From positions 6,813,445 to 6,877,444 of the forward strand of contig NZ_CM001165.1 of NCBI RefSeq assembly GCF_000213055.1: 64,000 bases of DNA, read 5' to 3'. The notes under the pieces are model-generated. The model saw only the letters and a list, made by a program, of their open reading frames with translations. It was not told the DNA's origin and did no database searches. Position numbers and translations under genes: made by a program. Each line of letters opens with the position of its first letter. Within the stretch, counting starts at the first letter, position 1. Source of the stretch: Streptomyces sp. Tu6071. GTDB lineage: Bacteria; Actinomycetota; Actinomycetes; Streptomycetales; Streptomycetaceae. Shown piece by piece: positions 1 to 13,581 of the stretch.

Positions 1-666
1 GACCCCGGTGTCCCGGAGAGCCGACAGCGCTTCACCGAGCACCTCGTCGAGACCGGCGCGACCCTGCCGTACGAGGGCCGTCCCCTCGCCGACCTCCTGC
101 CCGACCTCGCCCACCTCGCTCTGCGCCGGGCCACGTTCGCCTACGCGGGCGAACTCCTCGACGCGGCGGGACGCTGCGAGGAGTGCGGCGAGATCCTCGC
201 GAGAGCCGCCTTCGACCGCGCCTCGGAACTGCTCACGGCGGCCTGCCACGCCCTCGGCGCGGGCCGCCACCACCTGGTGTGCAGTACGAGCACGCAAGCG
301 GGCCCCCTTCTCGCCGAGTTCGACATCGACACGGTCCCGGGCACGTGGCCGCACCCGGAGGAGTCCGCGGCCCTGGACCTCACCACCGTTCTCGCCGCCG
401 CACTCGCGGCGGGGCTGCCCTGCGGGCTCGTCGCCCGCACGAGCGGACCCGACGCCAGTGACGCCGTGCGCGGCTGGCGGCTGCGCGAGCACACCCTGCG
501 CCCCCTCACCGCCGCCGAGGTCTTCGACGCCTACTGCACGGACACCGAGACCGGCGAGCCCATCCCGCCGGAGCCGGGCGTCGACTACCGCGCGGCGCCC
601 GTCCTGACGCCCCCGCGCACTCCCTCTCACGACCACGGCCGCGACGGGGAGGACGCACAGGAATGA
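1..666 (+). CDS. hypothetical protein, C-terminal part (5' end outside window)
   Basis: An open frame runs from base 1 to a TGA at 664-666, giving 221 residues with no start in the window, so the gene begins upstream. The visible part is mostly helical, with a short cysteine pair (CEECGEIL, about residues 60-67), a middle section rich in Leu and Ala, and a C-terminal tail rich in Pro and Thr. The codon third positions show the strong G/C bias expected of a real Streptomyces gene. I do not recognise the family. It converges on ptsI with about 40 bases between stops. The reading frame is fairly sure, the function unknown. Confidence 0.7.
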   Translation, partial: DPGVPESRQRFTEHLVETGATLPYEGRPLADLLPDLAHLALRRATFAYAGELLDAAGRCEECGEILARAAFDRASELLTAACHALGAGRHHLVCSTSTQAGPLLAEFDIDTVPGTWPHPEESAALDLTTVLAAALAAGLPCGLVARTSGPDASDAVRGWRLREHTLRPLTAAEVFDAYCTDTETGEPIPPEPGVDYRAAPVLTPPRTPSHDHGRDGEDAQE

Positions 667-706
667 ACCACGCACACGCATGAGGCCGCGGTTCTCCGGC
701 GACCGC

Positions 707-2377
707 CTACTCGCCGGAGAGCACGGCCCCCGCCGCCCGCCGCGCCTCCTCGGCCCCGTCCTCGGCCCGCGCCGCGCCCGCCGCCCGCTCGCACTGGGCG
801 CGCGTGTACTTCGCCAGGGTGGAACGGACGTAGGGGAGCGCCGTGGGACTCATCGACAAGGAGGTGACGCCAAGCCCCGTCAGCACACACGCGAGGAGCG
901 GATCGGCCGCGGCCTCGCCGCACACCCCGCACGTCTTCCCCGCCTCGGCCGCCGCACGGGCGGAGGCGGCGATCAAATCGAGCAGCGCGGGCTGCCACGG
1001 GTCCTGCCAGCGGGCCACGGCGCCCACCTGCCGGTCCGCCGCGAAGGTGTACTGGGCGAGATCGTTGGTGCCGAGCGAGACGAACTCCACCTCCCGCAGG
1101 ATCGCCCCGGTCCGCAGCGCGGCGGCGGGAATCTCCACCATGGCCCCGGACTTCGCGTGCAGCCCCGCCGCCCGGCACGCCTCGGCGAAGGCCCGCGCGT
1201 CCGCCCGGTCGGCCACCATCGGAGCCATGACCTCCAGGTGCACGGGGAGTCCTTCGGCCGCACTCGCCAGCGCGGTCAGTTGGTCCCGCAGCACCTCGGG
1301 ACGGTCGAGGAGCGCCCGCAGCCCCCGCACACCCAGCGCGGGATTGGGCTCGTCCGAGGGGTGGAGGAACGCCAGCGGCTTGTCCGCGCCCGCGTCCAGG
1401 ACGCGGACCACGACCCGCCGGTCCGGGAACGCCTCCAGCACGGAGCGGTACACCGCCGTCTGCTGCTCCACGGAGGGCGCCCGCTCGCTGTCGTCGAGAT
1501 AGAGGAACTCGGTACGGAACAACCCCACCCCCTCCGCACCTGCCTCGACGGCGGCGGCCACGTCGGAGGGCCCCCCGATATTGGCGAGCAGCGGCACCCG
1601 GTGGCCGTCCGAGGTGACGCCGGGACCCGTGCTCGCGGCCAGGGCCGCCTTCCGCTCGGCGGCCAGGGCCTCCAACTCCTCGCGCTTGCGCGGCCCGGGG
1701 GAGACGAACACCTCCCCGGCGCTCCCGTCCACGGCCACCGTCGTCCCCTCGGCGAGTTCCGTCGCGCCCGGGAGCGCCACGACGGCCGGTACGCCGAGGG
1801 CGCGGGCGAGGATGGCGCTGTGGCTCGTCGGGCCGCCCTCCTCGGTGATGAAGCCGAGCACGAGTGCCGGGTCGAGCAGCGCCGTGTCGGCGGGCGCGAG
1901 GTCCCGGGCGACGAGTACATAGGGCTCGTCGCTGTCGGGAACCCCTGGCATCGGCACACCGAGGAGTCGCGCCACGATGCGATTGCGCACGTCGTCGAGG
2001 TCGGCGACGCGCCCGGCGAGGTATTCGCCGGCTCCCGCGAGCAGTGCGCGGTAGGAGGCGAAGGCGTCGTAGACGGCGCGTTCCGCCGTGGAGCCGACGG
2101 CGATCCTGCGCTCGACGTCGGCGAGGAGTTCGGGATCCTGCGCCATGAGCGACTGGGCCTCCAGGACGTCCTGCGCCTCGCCCCCGGCGAGGTGACCGCG
2201 CGCGGTCAGGTCGGCGGCGACGGCGTCCATGGCCTGCCGCGCACGGGCCTGCTCGCGCTCGGCCTCCTGCTCGGGGATCTGCTTGGCCGGCGGTTCGAGT
2301 ACCGCCGTGCCCATGTGCCGTACCGCGCCGATCGCCACCCCGTGGCTCACCCCGACGCCCCGCAGCCTCGTCTCCAT
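707..2377 (-). CDS. ptsI: phosphoenolpyruvate-protein phosphotransferase (PTS enzyme I)
   Basis: Enzyme I takes the phosphoryl group from phosphoenolpyruvate and passes it to HPr, the first step of PTS sugar uptake in the cytoplasm. The 556-residue product has the family's usual length. It shows the phospho-histidine loop GGPTSHSAIL with the active His at about residue 186 (E. coli His189), a PEP-binding barrel with LFRTEFLYL and SLGTNDLAQYTFAADR, and the catalytic cysteine region CGVCGEAAADP near the C-terminus. I chose the ATG at 2377 (METRLRGVGVSHG) because family homology starts there; the frame is open further upstream but that stretch overlaps crr. It lies 62 bases downstream of crr on the same strand, so the two form an operon. 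Confidence 0.97.
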   Translation of the reverse strand: METRLRGVGVSHGVAIGAVRHMGTAVLEPPAKQIPEQEAEREQARARQAMDAVAADLTARGHLAGGEAQDVLEAQSLMAQDPELLADVERRIAVGSTAERAVYDAFASYRALLAGAGEYLAGRVADLDDVRNRIVARLLGVPMPGVPDSDEPYVLVARDLAPADTALLDPALVLGFITEEGGPTSHSAILARALGVPAVVALPGATELAEGTTVAVDGSAGEVFVSPGPRKREELEALAAERKAALAASTGPGVTSDGHRVPLLANIGGPSDVAAAVEAGAEGVGLFRTEFLYLDDSERAPSVEQQTAVYRSVLEAFPDRRVVVRVLDAGADKPLAFLHPSDEPNPALGVRGLRALLDRPEVLRDQLTALASAAEGLPVHLEVMAPMVADRADARAFAEACRAAGLHAKSGAMVEIPAAALRTGAILREVEFVSLGTNDLAQYTFAADRQVGAVARWQDPWQPALLDLIAASARAAAEAGKTCGVCGEAAADPLLACVLTGLGVTSLSMSPTALPYVRSTLAKYTRAQCERAAGAARAEDGAEEARRAAGAVLSGE

Positions 2378-2439
2378 GCCCACCGTCTCCGCTCGCTCGG
2401 GTTCCGTGCCCGTCCCCTGCCCGTACCGCCCCGCGGCCC

Positions 2440-2889
2440 TCACTCCCAGCCGAAGAGTGTGTCGCCGGGCTGTACGGCGTCGCTCTCCCGCACATCGGAG
2501 AGCGCGTCCATCGTCGCCTCCAGGGCGATGACGGGACAGACCGGTGACTTGCCCTTCGCTTCGATGGCCGAGGGATCCCAGCGCACGAGCGCCTGCCCCC
2601 GCCGCACGGTGTCCCCCTTGCTGACGAGCAACTCGAAGCCTTCCCCGTTGAGCTGCACGGTGTCGATGCCGAGGTGGGTCAGGACGCCGTGGCCCTGCTC
2701 GTCGACCACGACATAGGCGTGCGGGTGGAGGGAGACGAGCACGCCGTCGACGGGGGCGACGGCCTCGATCGGCTTCCGTTCGGGGTCGACGGCCGTTCCC
2801 GGGCCGACCATGGCACCGGAGAAGACCGGGTCGGGGACGTTCGCGAGTCCGATGGCGGTACCAGCAAGCGGTGAGGTCACGACGGTCAT
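2440..2889 (-). CDS. crr: PTS system IIA component, glucose/N-acetylglucosamine type
   Basis: A 149-residue EIIA(Glc)-fold phosphocarrier that receives phosphate from HPr and gives it to the IIB domain of a sugar permease. The phospho-accepting histidine is in THLGIDTVQL (His72). A second conserved histidine sits in VLVSLHPHAYVV, and the C-terminal GDTLFGWE is conserved. In Streptomyces coelicolor the crr-ptsI pair serves N-acetylglucosamine uptake and is under DasR control (established knowledge); specificity here is inferred from that context. A Shine-Dalgarno-like GGGAGG lies just upstream of the ATG. It is the first gene of the crr-ptsI operon and reads away from the rRNA operon. Confidence 0.95.
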   Translation of the reverse strand: MTVVTSPLAGTAIGLANVPDPVFSGAMVGPGTAVDPERKPIEAVAPVDGVLVSLHPHAYVVVDEQGHGVLTHLGIDTVQLNGEGFELLVSKGDTVRRGQALVRWDPSAIEAKGKSPVCPVIALEATMDALSDVRESDAVQPGDTLFGWE

Positions 2890-3370
2890 GACTTGCCTCC
2901 CTGGGCGGCGAGGTCCTGGGCCGCCCCACTGGGCGGGAACGGCACGGAGATCGTCAGACTAAGTCACCGTCTGTGCCGTTTTGAGCGGGCCGGGCCGAGG
3001 CGTCCTCGCGAGGGCACCGCGGAATCGATTTGCACCCGTAGGGAGCAGAGCTGTACAGTCGTCATCCTGCCTGGGACCGGGCACGCCTCACGAGGCGGCA
3101 GTTCCAGGTAATCCGATGAAGTCGAATCCCTTTCATTCCGGCGGGGAACCCTCATGTCCGAGGCCCCGGTCAGAACAGCGAAAAGGAACTGATAGAGTCG
3201 GAAACGCCGAAAGGGAAACGGAAAGGCCGAAAGGTCGGGCCGGGAACCGGAAGGCACCGAGGAAATCGGGTCCGCGAGGATCTGGTAGAGTCGGAAACAC
3301 GAAATACCGAATACCGAAGGGAAAACGCCCGGAGGAAAGCCCGAGAGGGTGAGTACGAGGGAAGCGTCCG

Positions 3371-3390
3371 TTCCTTGAGAACTCAACAGC
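3371..3390 (+). promoter_or_regulatory. boxA-like antitermination sequence in rrn leader
   Basis: The leader contains CTTGAGAACTCAACAGCGTG (3374-3393). A very similar stretch, TTTGAGAACTGCACAGTGGA (5361-5380), stands just before the 23S gene. The same short motif ahead of both large rRNAs fits the Nus-type boxA antitermination signal of actinobacterial rrn operons. Assignment is by position and repetition only. Confidence 0.55.
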
Positions 3391-3391
3391 G

Positions 3392-3406
3392 TGCCAAAAG
3401 TCAACG
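3392..3406 (+). other. 16S RNase III processing stem, 5' strand
   Basis: TGCCAAAAGTCAACG at 3392-3406 can pair with CGTTGACTATTCGGCA at 5174-5189 downstream of the 16S gene, with one bulge or mismatch. This would loop out the 16S precursor as the long helix cut by RNase III. Confidence 0.75.
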
Positions 3407-3553
3407 CCAGATATGTTGATACCCCGACCGATGGTCTTCATGGCCTGAGGTTGAGGTTCCTTTGAAATAAACACAGCGAGGACGCTGTGAACCTGGGAGA
3501 TTATTCCTCTCCCGGTTCCGCTCTCGTGGTGTCTCCCGATGACGGGAAAACAT

Positions 3554-8515
<4,962 letters not shown>

Positions 8516-8617
8516 CTCAGTTGCTCGCGTCCACTGTGTTGGTTCTGAAACCACGAACAACCACACACTGCCCCCGCCTTTTGTGCGGTGTGGCGGGGTG
8601 GTTGACGGTTTTATAGT

Positions 8618-8737
8618 GTTTCGGTGGTCATAGCGCGTGGGAAACGCCCGGTTACATTCCGAACCCGGAAGCTAAGCTGCGTAGCGCCGATGGTACTGCA
8701 AGGGGGACCTTGTGGGAGAGTAGGACGCCGCCGAACA
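8618..8737 (+). rRNA. rrf: 5S ribosomal RNA
   Basis: About 120 bases, from GTTTCGGTGGTCATAGCG to the complementary GACGCCGCCGAAC end. The loop sequences CCGAACCCGGAAGCTAAG and GTGGGAGAGTAGGACGCCGC are diagnostic of 5S rRNA. It closes the rrn operon; the 23S-5S spacer is about 100 bases. Confidence 0.97.
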
Positions 8738-8750
8738 ATTATTGTCGGGA

Positions 8751-8784
8751 AGCCCCGCACCATTCACTTGGTGCGGGGCTTTTC
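8751..8784 (+). terminator. rRNA operon intrinsic terminator
   Basis: AGCCCCGCACC (8751-8761) pairs perfectly with GGTGCGGGGCT (8770-8780) over an 8-base loop and is followed by TTT. It lies 14 bases after the 5S gene and is a classic Rho-independent terminator. Confidence 0.92.
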
Positions 8785-8907
8785 CGCGTTCACGGGCAGG
8801 CCGGCCGGTGCCGCCCCGCCGGGAGCGGGACCCCTCGCGCGGTGCCACCCGGGCCACCCGGTAAAGTCGGGCTGCACTGTTGACGGTTCCCCTCAGGAGG
8901 CCCCCGG

Positions 8908-9516
8908 GTGGAGGTCCAGGAGACCGCGGTCCAGACGGATCGGGTACTCACCATTCCCAACATCCTCAGCGCGGCGAGGCTTGTCGGCGTTCCGCTGTTT
9001 CTGTGGCTGATTCTCCGCCCGGAGTTCGGGGGGCCGAAGAGCGACGGCTGGGCACTCCTCGTACTCGCACTGAGCGGAATCAGTGACTACCTCGACGGGA
9101 AACTCGCCCGGCGGTGGAACCAGATCAGCAGCCTCGGCCGGGTACTCGACCCTGCGGCCGACCGGCTCTACATCCTGTCCACCCTGGTCGGCCTCACCTG
9201 GCGCGAGATTCTTCCGCTCTGGGTCACCTGCGTCCTCCTCGCCCGTGAGCTGCTTCTCGCTGTCATGGTGCTGATCCTGCGCAGGCACGGATTCCCGCCG
9301 CCCCAGGTGAACTTTCTCGGGAAGGCGGCTACGTTCAACCTGATGTACGCCTTCCCGCTGCTGCTGCTCAGTGACGGAAGCGGATGGCTCGCCTCGCTGG
9401 CGGCGATTTTCGGATGGGCGTTCGCAGGATGGGGTACAACTCTGTATTGGTGGGCAGGAATCTTGTACGTGGTGCAGGTCCGCCGGGTCATCAAGGCGGC
9501 GGCCACGGCCGACTGA
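8908..9516 (+). CDS. CDP-alcohol phosphatidyltransferase family membrane enzyme (PgsA-like)
   Basis: A 202-residue integral membrane enzyme that transfers a phospho-alcohol group from or to a CDP-lipid at the cytoplasmic membrane. The family signature D-x2-D-G-x2-A-R-x8-G-x3-D-x3-D is complete (D60, D63, G64, A67, R68, G77, D81, D85). Several hydrophobic segments follow, including residues 90-122 and 150-190. The GTG start at 8908 has AGGAGG at 8895-8900. The exact head group (glycerol phosphate, inositol or other) cannot be read from sequence; by gene order it corresponds to pgsA2 (Rv1822) of mycobacteria. The next gene starts 67 bases downstream on the same strand. Confidence 0.92.
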   Translation: MEVQETAVQTDRVLTIPNILSAARLVGVPLFLWLILRPEFGGPKSDGWALLVLALSGISDYLDGKLARRWNQISSLGRVLDPAADRLYILSTLVGLTWREILPLWVTCVLLARELLLAVMVLILRRHGFPPPQVNFLGKAATFNLMYAFPLLLLSDGSGWLASLAAIFGWAFAGWGTTLYWWAGILYVVQVRRVIKAAATAD

Positions 9517-9583
9517 AGCCGTTCTCCTGAAGAGGCGGCCTGTTCGGTATTCGATCCGTCTCTTCGAGGAGGACACTCCCGAT

Positions 9584-12079
9584 ATGAAGGCCGTTGTGAT
9601 GGCCGGTGGTGAGGGCACCCGGCTTCGCCCCATGACCTCCAGCATGCCCAAACCACTGCTCCCGGTCGCCAACCGGCCGATCATGGAGCACGTGCTGCGG
9701 CTGCTCAAGCGGCACGGTCTCACCGAGACCGTCGTCACCGTGCAATTCCTGGCCTCGCTGGTCAAGAACTACTTCGGCGACGGCGAAGAACTCGGTATGG
9801 AGCTGAGTTACGCCAACGAGGAGAAGCCGCTCGGCACGGCGGGGAGTGTGAAGAACGCCGAGGAGGCACTCAAGGACGACGCTTTCCTTGTCATCTCCGG
9901 CGACGCGCTCACCGACTTCGACCTGACCGACCTCATCAATTTCCACAAGGAAAAAGGCGCCCTCGTCACGGTCTGCCTCACCCGGGTCCCCAATCCGCTC
10001 GAATTCGGCATCACCATCGTCGACGACGAGGGAAAGGTCGAGCGCTTCCTGGAGAAGCCGACCTGGGGACAGGTCTTCTCGGACACGGTGAACACCGGGA
10101 TCTACGTCATGGAGCCCGAGGTCTTCGACTACGTCGAGGCCGACACCTCCGTCGACTGGTCCGGTGACGTCTTCCCGCAGCTCATGAAGGAAGGCAAGCC
10201 CGTCTACGGCTACATCGCCGAGGGCTACTGGGAGGACGTCGGCACCCACGAGAGCTACGTCAAGGCCCAGGCGGACGTGCTCGACGGCAAGGTCGACGTC
10301 GAACTCGACGGCTTCGAGATCTCCCCCGGCGTCTGGGTGGCCGAAGGAGCCGACGTCCACCCGGACGCCGTGCTGCGCGGACCCCTCTACATCGGCGACT
10401 ACGCCAAGGTCGAGGCCGGCGCCGAGCTGCGCGAGCACACCGTCGTGGGCTCCAACGTCGTCGTCAAGAGCGGCGCCTTCCTCCACAAGGCCGTCCTCCA
10501 CGACAACGTCTACATCGGCGAGCACAGCAACCTGCGCGGCTGCGTCATCGGCAAGAACACCGACATCATGCGCGCGGCCCGCATCGAGGACGGCGCCGTC
10601 ATCGGCGACGAGTGCCTCGTCGGCGAGGAATCGATCATCCAGGGCAATGTGCGGGTCTACCCGTTCAAGACCATCGAGGCCGGCGCCTTCGTCAACAACT
10701 CCGTCATCTGGGAGTCACGCGGCCAGGCGCACCTCTTCGGTGCCCGCGGCGTCTCCGGGATTCTCAACGTCGAGATCACCCCCGAACTCGCCGTCCGCCT
10801 CGCCGGTGCCTACGCCACCACGCTCAAGAAGGGCTCCACGGTCACTACGGCGCGCGACCACTCCCGCGGCGCCCGCGCCCTCAAGCGCGCCGTGATCTCC
10901 GCGCTCCAGGCGAGCGCCATCGACGTACGCGACCTGGAGAACGTGCCCCTGCCCGTGGCAAGGCAGCAGACCGCGCGCGGCAGCGCGGGCGGCCTCATGA
11001 TCCGTACCACCCCGGGCGTGCCCGACTCCGTCGACATCATGTTCTTCGACGGGAACGGGGCCGACCTCTCCCAGGCCAGCCAGCGCAAGCTCGACCGCGT
11101 CTACGCCCGCCAGGAGTACCGCCGGGCCTTCCCCGGCGAGATCGGCGACCTGCACTTTCCCTCCAGCGTCTTCGACTCCTACACCGGCTCGCTGCTCCGC
11201 AACATCGACACCAGCGGCATCAGCGAATCCGGGCTCAAGGTCGTCGTGGACGCGTCCAACGGGAGCGCCGGGCTCGTACTGCCGAGCCTGCTCGGCAAGC
11301 TCGGCGTCGACTCGCTCACCATCAACCCCGGGCTCGACGAGTCCAGGCCCACCGAGACCGCCGACACGCGGCGCGCGGGCCTGGTCCGGCTCGGTGAGAT
11401 CGTGGCCTCCGCCGGAGCCGCCTTCGGGGTGCGCTTCGACCCGGTGGGGGAGCGGCTCTCGCTCGTCGACGAGAAGGGGCGCATCGTCGAGGACGACCGC
11501 GCGCTGCTCGTGATGCTCGACCTCGTCGCCGCCGAGCGGCGCAGCGGGCGCGTCGCGCTGCCGGTGACGACGACCCGGATCGCCGAGCAGGTCGCCGCCT
11601 ACCACGGCACCCAGGTCGAGTGGACGATGACCTCGCCCGACGACCTCACCCGGGTGGGCCGCGAGGACGGCACGATCTTCGGCGGGGACGGCCGGGGCGG
11701 CTTCATCATCCCCGAGTTCAGCAGCGTCTTCGACGGCACCGCCGCCTTCGTACGGCTCATCGGGCTCGTCGCCCGCACCCAGCTCACCCTGAGCCAGATC
11801 GACGCGCGCATCCCCCGGGCCCACGTCATCAAGCGCGACCTCGCCACTCCCTGGGCGGTCAAGGGGCTCGTCATGCGGACCGTCGTCGAGGCCGCGGCGG
11901 GGCGGTCCGTCGACGTGACCGACGGGGTACGCGTCGTCGAGTCCGACGGACGCTGGGTCATGGTCCTCCCCGACCCCGCCGAGGCGGTCACCCACCTGTG
12001 GGCCGAGGGCCCCGACGACGAGTCGGCGCAGGCGCTGCTCGACGAGTGGGCGAGCGTCGTGGACAGCGCGGGCAACTGA
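9584..12079 (+). CDS. mannose-1-phosphate guanylyltransferase fused to a degenerate phosphomannomutase-like domain
   Basis: The 831-residue protein has three parts. Residues 1-240 are a sugar nucleotidyltransferase with the start motif [11 protein letters not shown] and PKPLLP (Lys23), making NDP-sugars such as GDP-mannose. About 250-375 is a left-handed beta-helix of hexapeptide repeats. About 380-831 resembles phosphohexomutases. In this last part the catalytic loop TASHNP is replaced by RTTPGVP (474-480), the metal loop DxDGDR by DPVGER (619-624), and the GEESGH sugar loop by GGDGRGGF (700-707). It is therefore probably inactive as a mutase. The ATG at 9584 is chosen because the nucleotidyltransferase begins there; GAGGA at 9566-9570 serves as ribosome binding site. 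The substrate is inferred from family resemblance. Confidence 0.88.
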   Translation: MKAVVMAGGEGTRLRPMTSSMPKPLLPVANRPIMEHVLRLLKRHGLTETVVTVQFLASLVKNYFGDGEELGMELSYANEEKPLGTAGSVKNAEEALKDDAFLVISGDALTDFDLTDLINFHKEKGALVTVCLTRVPNPLEFGITIVDDEGKVERFLEKPTWGQVFSDTVNTGIYVMEPEVFDYVEADTSVDWSGDVFPQLMKEGKPVYGYIAEGYWEDVGTHESYVKAQADVLDGKVDVELDGFEISPGVWVAEGADVHPDAVLRGPLYIGDYAKVEAGAELREHTVVGSNVVVKSGAFLHKAVLHDNVYIGEHSNLRGCVIGKNTDIMRAARIEDGAVIGDECLVGEESIIQGNVRVYPFKTIEAGAFVNNSVIWESRGQAHLFGARGVSGILNVEITPELAVRLAGAYATTLKKGSTVTTARDHSRGARALKRAVISALQASAIDVRDLENVPLPVARQQTARGSAGGLMIRTTPGVPDSVDIMFFDGNGADLSQASQRKLDRVYARQEYRRAFPGEIGDLHFPSSVFDSYTGSLLRNIDTSGISESGLKVVVDASNGSAGLVLPSLLGKLGVDSLTINPGLDESRPTETADTRRAGLVRLGEIVASAGAAFGVRFDPVGERLSLVDEKGRIVEDDRALLVMLDLVAAERRSGRVALPVTTTRIAEQVAAYHGTQVEWTMTSPDDLTRVGREDGTIFGGDGRGGFIIPEFSSVFDGTAAFVRLIGLVARTQLTLSQIDARIPRAHVIKRDLATPWAVKGLVMRTVVEAAAGRSVDVTDGVRVVESDGRWVMVLPDPAEAVTHLWAEGPDDESAQALLDEWASVVDSAGN

Positions 12080-12091
12080 CGGAGCCGCACC

Positions 12092-12149
12092 CGGCGGAGG
12101 CCGCACCACCCGGACGCGAGGCGTCCCGGGCGTCGTGCGGCCTCCGCCG
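12092..12149. terminator. hairpin terminator after the guanylyltransferase gene
   Basis: CGGCGGAGGCCGCAC (12092-12106) pairs perfectly with GTGCGGCCTCCGCCG (12135-12149), with a second short hairpin inside the loop. It starts 12 bases after the stop codon. There is no T run, as is usual for Streptomyces terminators. Confidence 0.8.
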
Positions 12150-12282
12150 TCGTTCCGGCACGCACTGACACCTCGTGAACAGCCCGGTGGGGCGGGCCGG
12201 GACTCACTCTTGCGGGTGAAAGAGGACACCCGGGCGCATCGCCGGTGGGGCCATTCGGAGGAACGGCCCCCGACATGCGACG

Positions 12283-13245
12283 ATGTGCGGCATGTCGCAG
12301 CAGCCCCCCACCCGAGGCGGCGCCCCCTCCCGGCGCCCGGACGCCTCCATGTCGCTGCTGACGAACGTCATGGACCACAGCCTCGACGACGGGTACGCCG
12401 AGGCCGCCGCCCGCAAACGCGCGGCAGGAGGAGCTGCGGGACTCCCGCGCACCCTGCGCGGGCGGCTGCTCCTCGGTCTCGGTCTCGTTCTCGCCGCCCT
12501 CGTCGTCACGGTCGGCGCCTCGCAGGCGCGGGAGAGCGCCCCGGTGCTCGCCAAGGAGCGCGAGGAACTCATCGACCGCATCAACGACGAGAGCGACGCG
12601 GCCGACCGCCTGGAGAAACACGTCGAGTCCCTGCGCGACGAGGTCGGTCGCCGCCAGGACGCGGCGCTCAAGGACAACGGCACGGACCGGGTGCGGCTGC
12701 TCGGCCTGCTCTCCGGGGCGAGCGCGGCACAGGGCCCCGGGGTGCGGCTCGTCGTGGACGACGCGGCCTCCGCGCAGAGCAGCACCGGCGACGGCCCCCG
12801 GCAGACCACCGACTTCTCCGACATCGGGCGCGTACGGGACCGCGATCTGCAACGCGTCGTCAACGGCCTGTGGGAGTCCGGCGCCGAGGCCGTCGCGGTC
12901 AACGGGCAGCGCCTCACGGCGCTCTCGGCGATCCGCGCGGCCGGGGAGGCCGTGCTCGTCGACAACAAGCCGCTCGCGCCGCCGTACACGGTCCTCGCCC
13001 TCGGGGACGGACCGCGGCTGAAGGACCGGTTCGGGCGGAGCGTGGACGGTCAGTACCTGAACCGCCTCCACAAGGACTACGACATCCGGGTGAAGCTCTC
13101 CGCCGAGGACTCCCTGCGAGTTCCCGCGGCTCCGGCGGTACGGGTGCGGTCCGCCCGGCCGGACGCGCCGGCCGGTAAGCAGCCCGGGGCACAGCCGAAG
13201 ACGCAGTCGTACACAGCGAATCCAGCAGAGAAGGGCACATCGTGA
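12283..13245 (+). CDS. DUF881 membrane-anchored coiled-coil protein (first copy)
   Basis: A 320-residue protein with a basic, flexible N-terminus, one membrane span at about 61-79, an extracellular coiled coil from about 85 to 130 (KEREELIDRINDESDAADRL), then the DUF881 fold (AAQGPGVRLVVDDA; LWESGAEAVAVNGQRL). The family is common in Actinobacteria and Firmicutes next to sbp and cell-division genes; its biochemical role is not known to me. The start is either the ATG at 12283 or the ATG at 12292; neither has a strong ribosome binding site. The stop overlaps the next gene's GTG as GTGA, so translation is coupled. Confidence 0.88.
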   Translation: MCGMSQQPPTRGGAPSRRPDASMSLLTNVMDHSLDDGYAEAAARKRAAGGAAGLPRTLRGRLLLGLGLVLAALVVTVGASQARESAPVLAKEREELIDRINDESDAADRLEKHVESLRDEVGRRQDAALKDNGTDRVRLLGLLSGASAAQGPGVRLVVDDAASAQSSTGDGPRQTTDFSDIGRVRDRDLQRVVNGLWESGAEAVAVNGQRLTALSAIRAAGEAVLVDNKPLAPPYTVLALGDGPRLKDRFGRSVDGQYLNRLHKDYDIRVKLSAEDSLRVPAAPAVRVRSARPDAPAGKQPGAQPKTQSYTANPAEKGTS

Positions 13246-13574
13246 TCGCCGTACTGGGCCTCGTCGTGGGGGTGGTGGTGGGCCTCTTCGTCCGCCCCGA
13301 GGTGCCCGCCGTCGTCGAGCCTTATCTGCCCATCGCCGTCGTCGCGGCGCTCGACGCCGTCTTCGGCGGCCTGCGCGCGATGCTCGACGGCATATTCGAC
13401 GACAAGGTCTTCGTCGTCTCCTTCCTCTCCAACGTCGTCGTCGCCGCGCTCATCGTCTTCCTCGGCGACAAACTCGGCGTCGGCGCCCAGCTCTCCACGG
13501 GAGTCGTCGTCGTCCTCGGCATCCGCATCTTCTCCAACGCGGCAGCGATCCGCCGACACGTGTTCAGGGCGTGA
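13242..13574 (+). CDS. small basic protein Sbp family (DUF1290)
   Basis: A 110-residue, very hydrophobic protein with about three membrane segments (residues 1-17, 23-45, 58-75) and the family hallmarks VVEPYLPIAVVAALDAVFGG, FVVSFLSNVVVAALIVFLGD and GIRIFSNAAAIRR. The Sbp family is named after a Bacillus gene near ftsA. The function is unknown, though its constant pairing with DUF881 proteins suggests a membrane complex. The GTG start overlaps the upstream stop codon and the next gene begins 7 bases downstream, so all three form one translational unit. Confidence 0.92.
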   Translation: MIAVLGLVVGVVVGLFVRPEVPAVVEPYLPIAVVAALDAVFGGLRAMLDGIFDDKVFVVSFLSNVVVAALIVFLGDKLGVGAQLSTGVVVVLGIRIFSNAAAIRRHVFRA

Positions 13575-13581
13575 GCGCACC

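Larger units (their letters stand above)
2890..3553 (+). promoter_or_regulatory. rRNA operon leader with tandem promoters
   Basis: There is no gene in these 660 bases. On the plus strand I see a good vegetative promoter, TTGCAC (3030-3035), 18-base spacer, TACAGT (3054-3059). Two copies of an 18-base element, TGATAGAGTCGGAAACGC (3190-3207) and TGGTAGAGTCGGAAACAC (3283-3300), lie 93 bases apart; each holds a TAGAGT resembling a -10 box with no convincing -35, as in the multiple promoters of other Streptomyces rrn operons. Purine-rich GGAAA/CGAAA repeats fill the space between them. The boxA-like and processing sequences downstream are listed separately. The crr promoter must also lie here, near 2900-3000 on the minus strand, but I could not place it. 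Confidence 0.75.

Noticed and set aside
2950..2970. DasR-type operator (dre) upstream of crr
   Set aside because: Only a short palindrome GACTAAGTC (2957-2965) is present, too weak to call the 16-base dre site.
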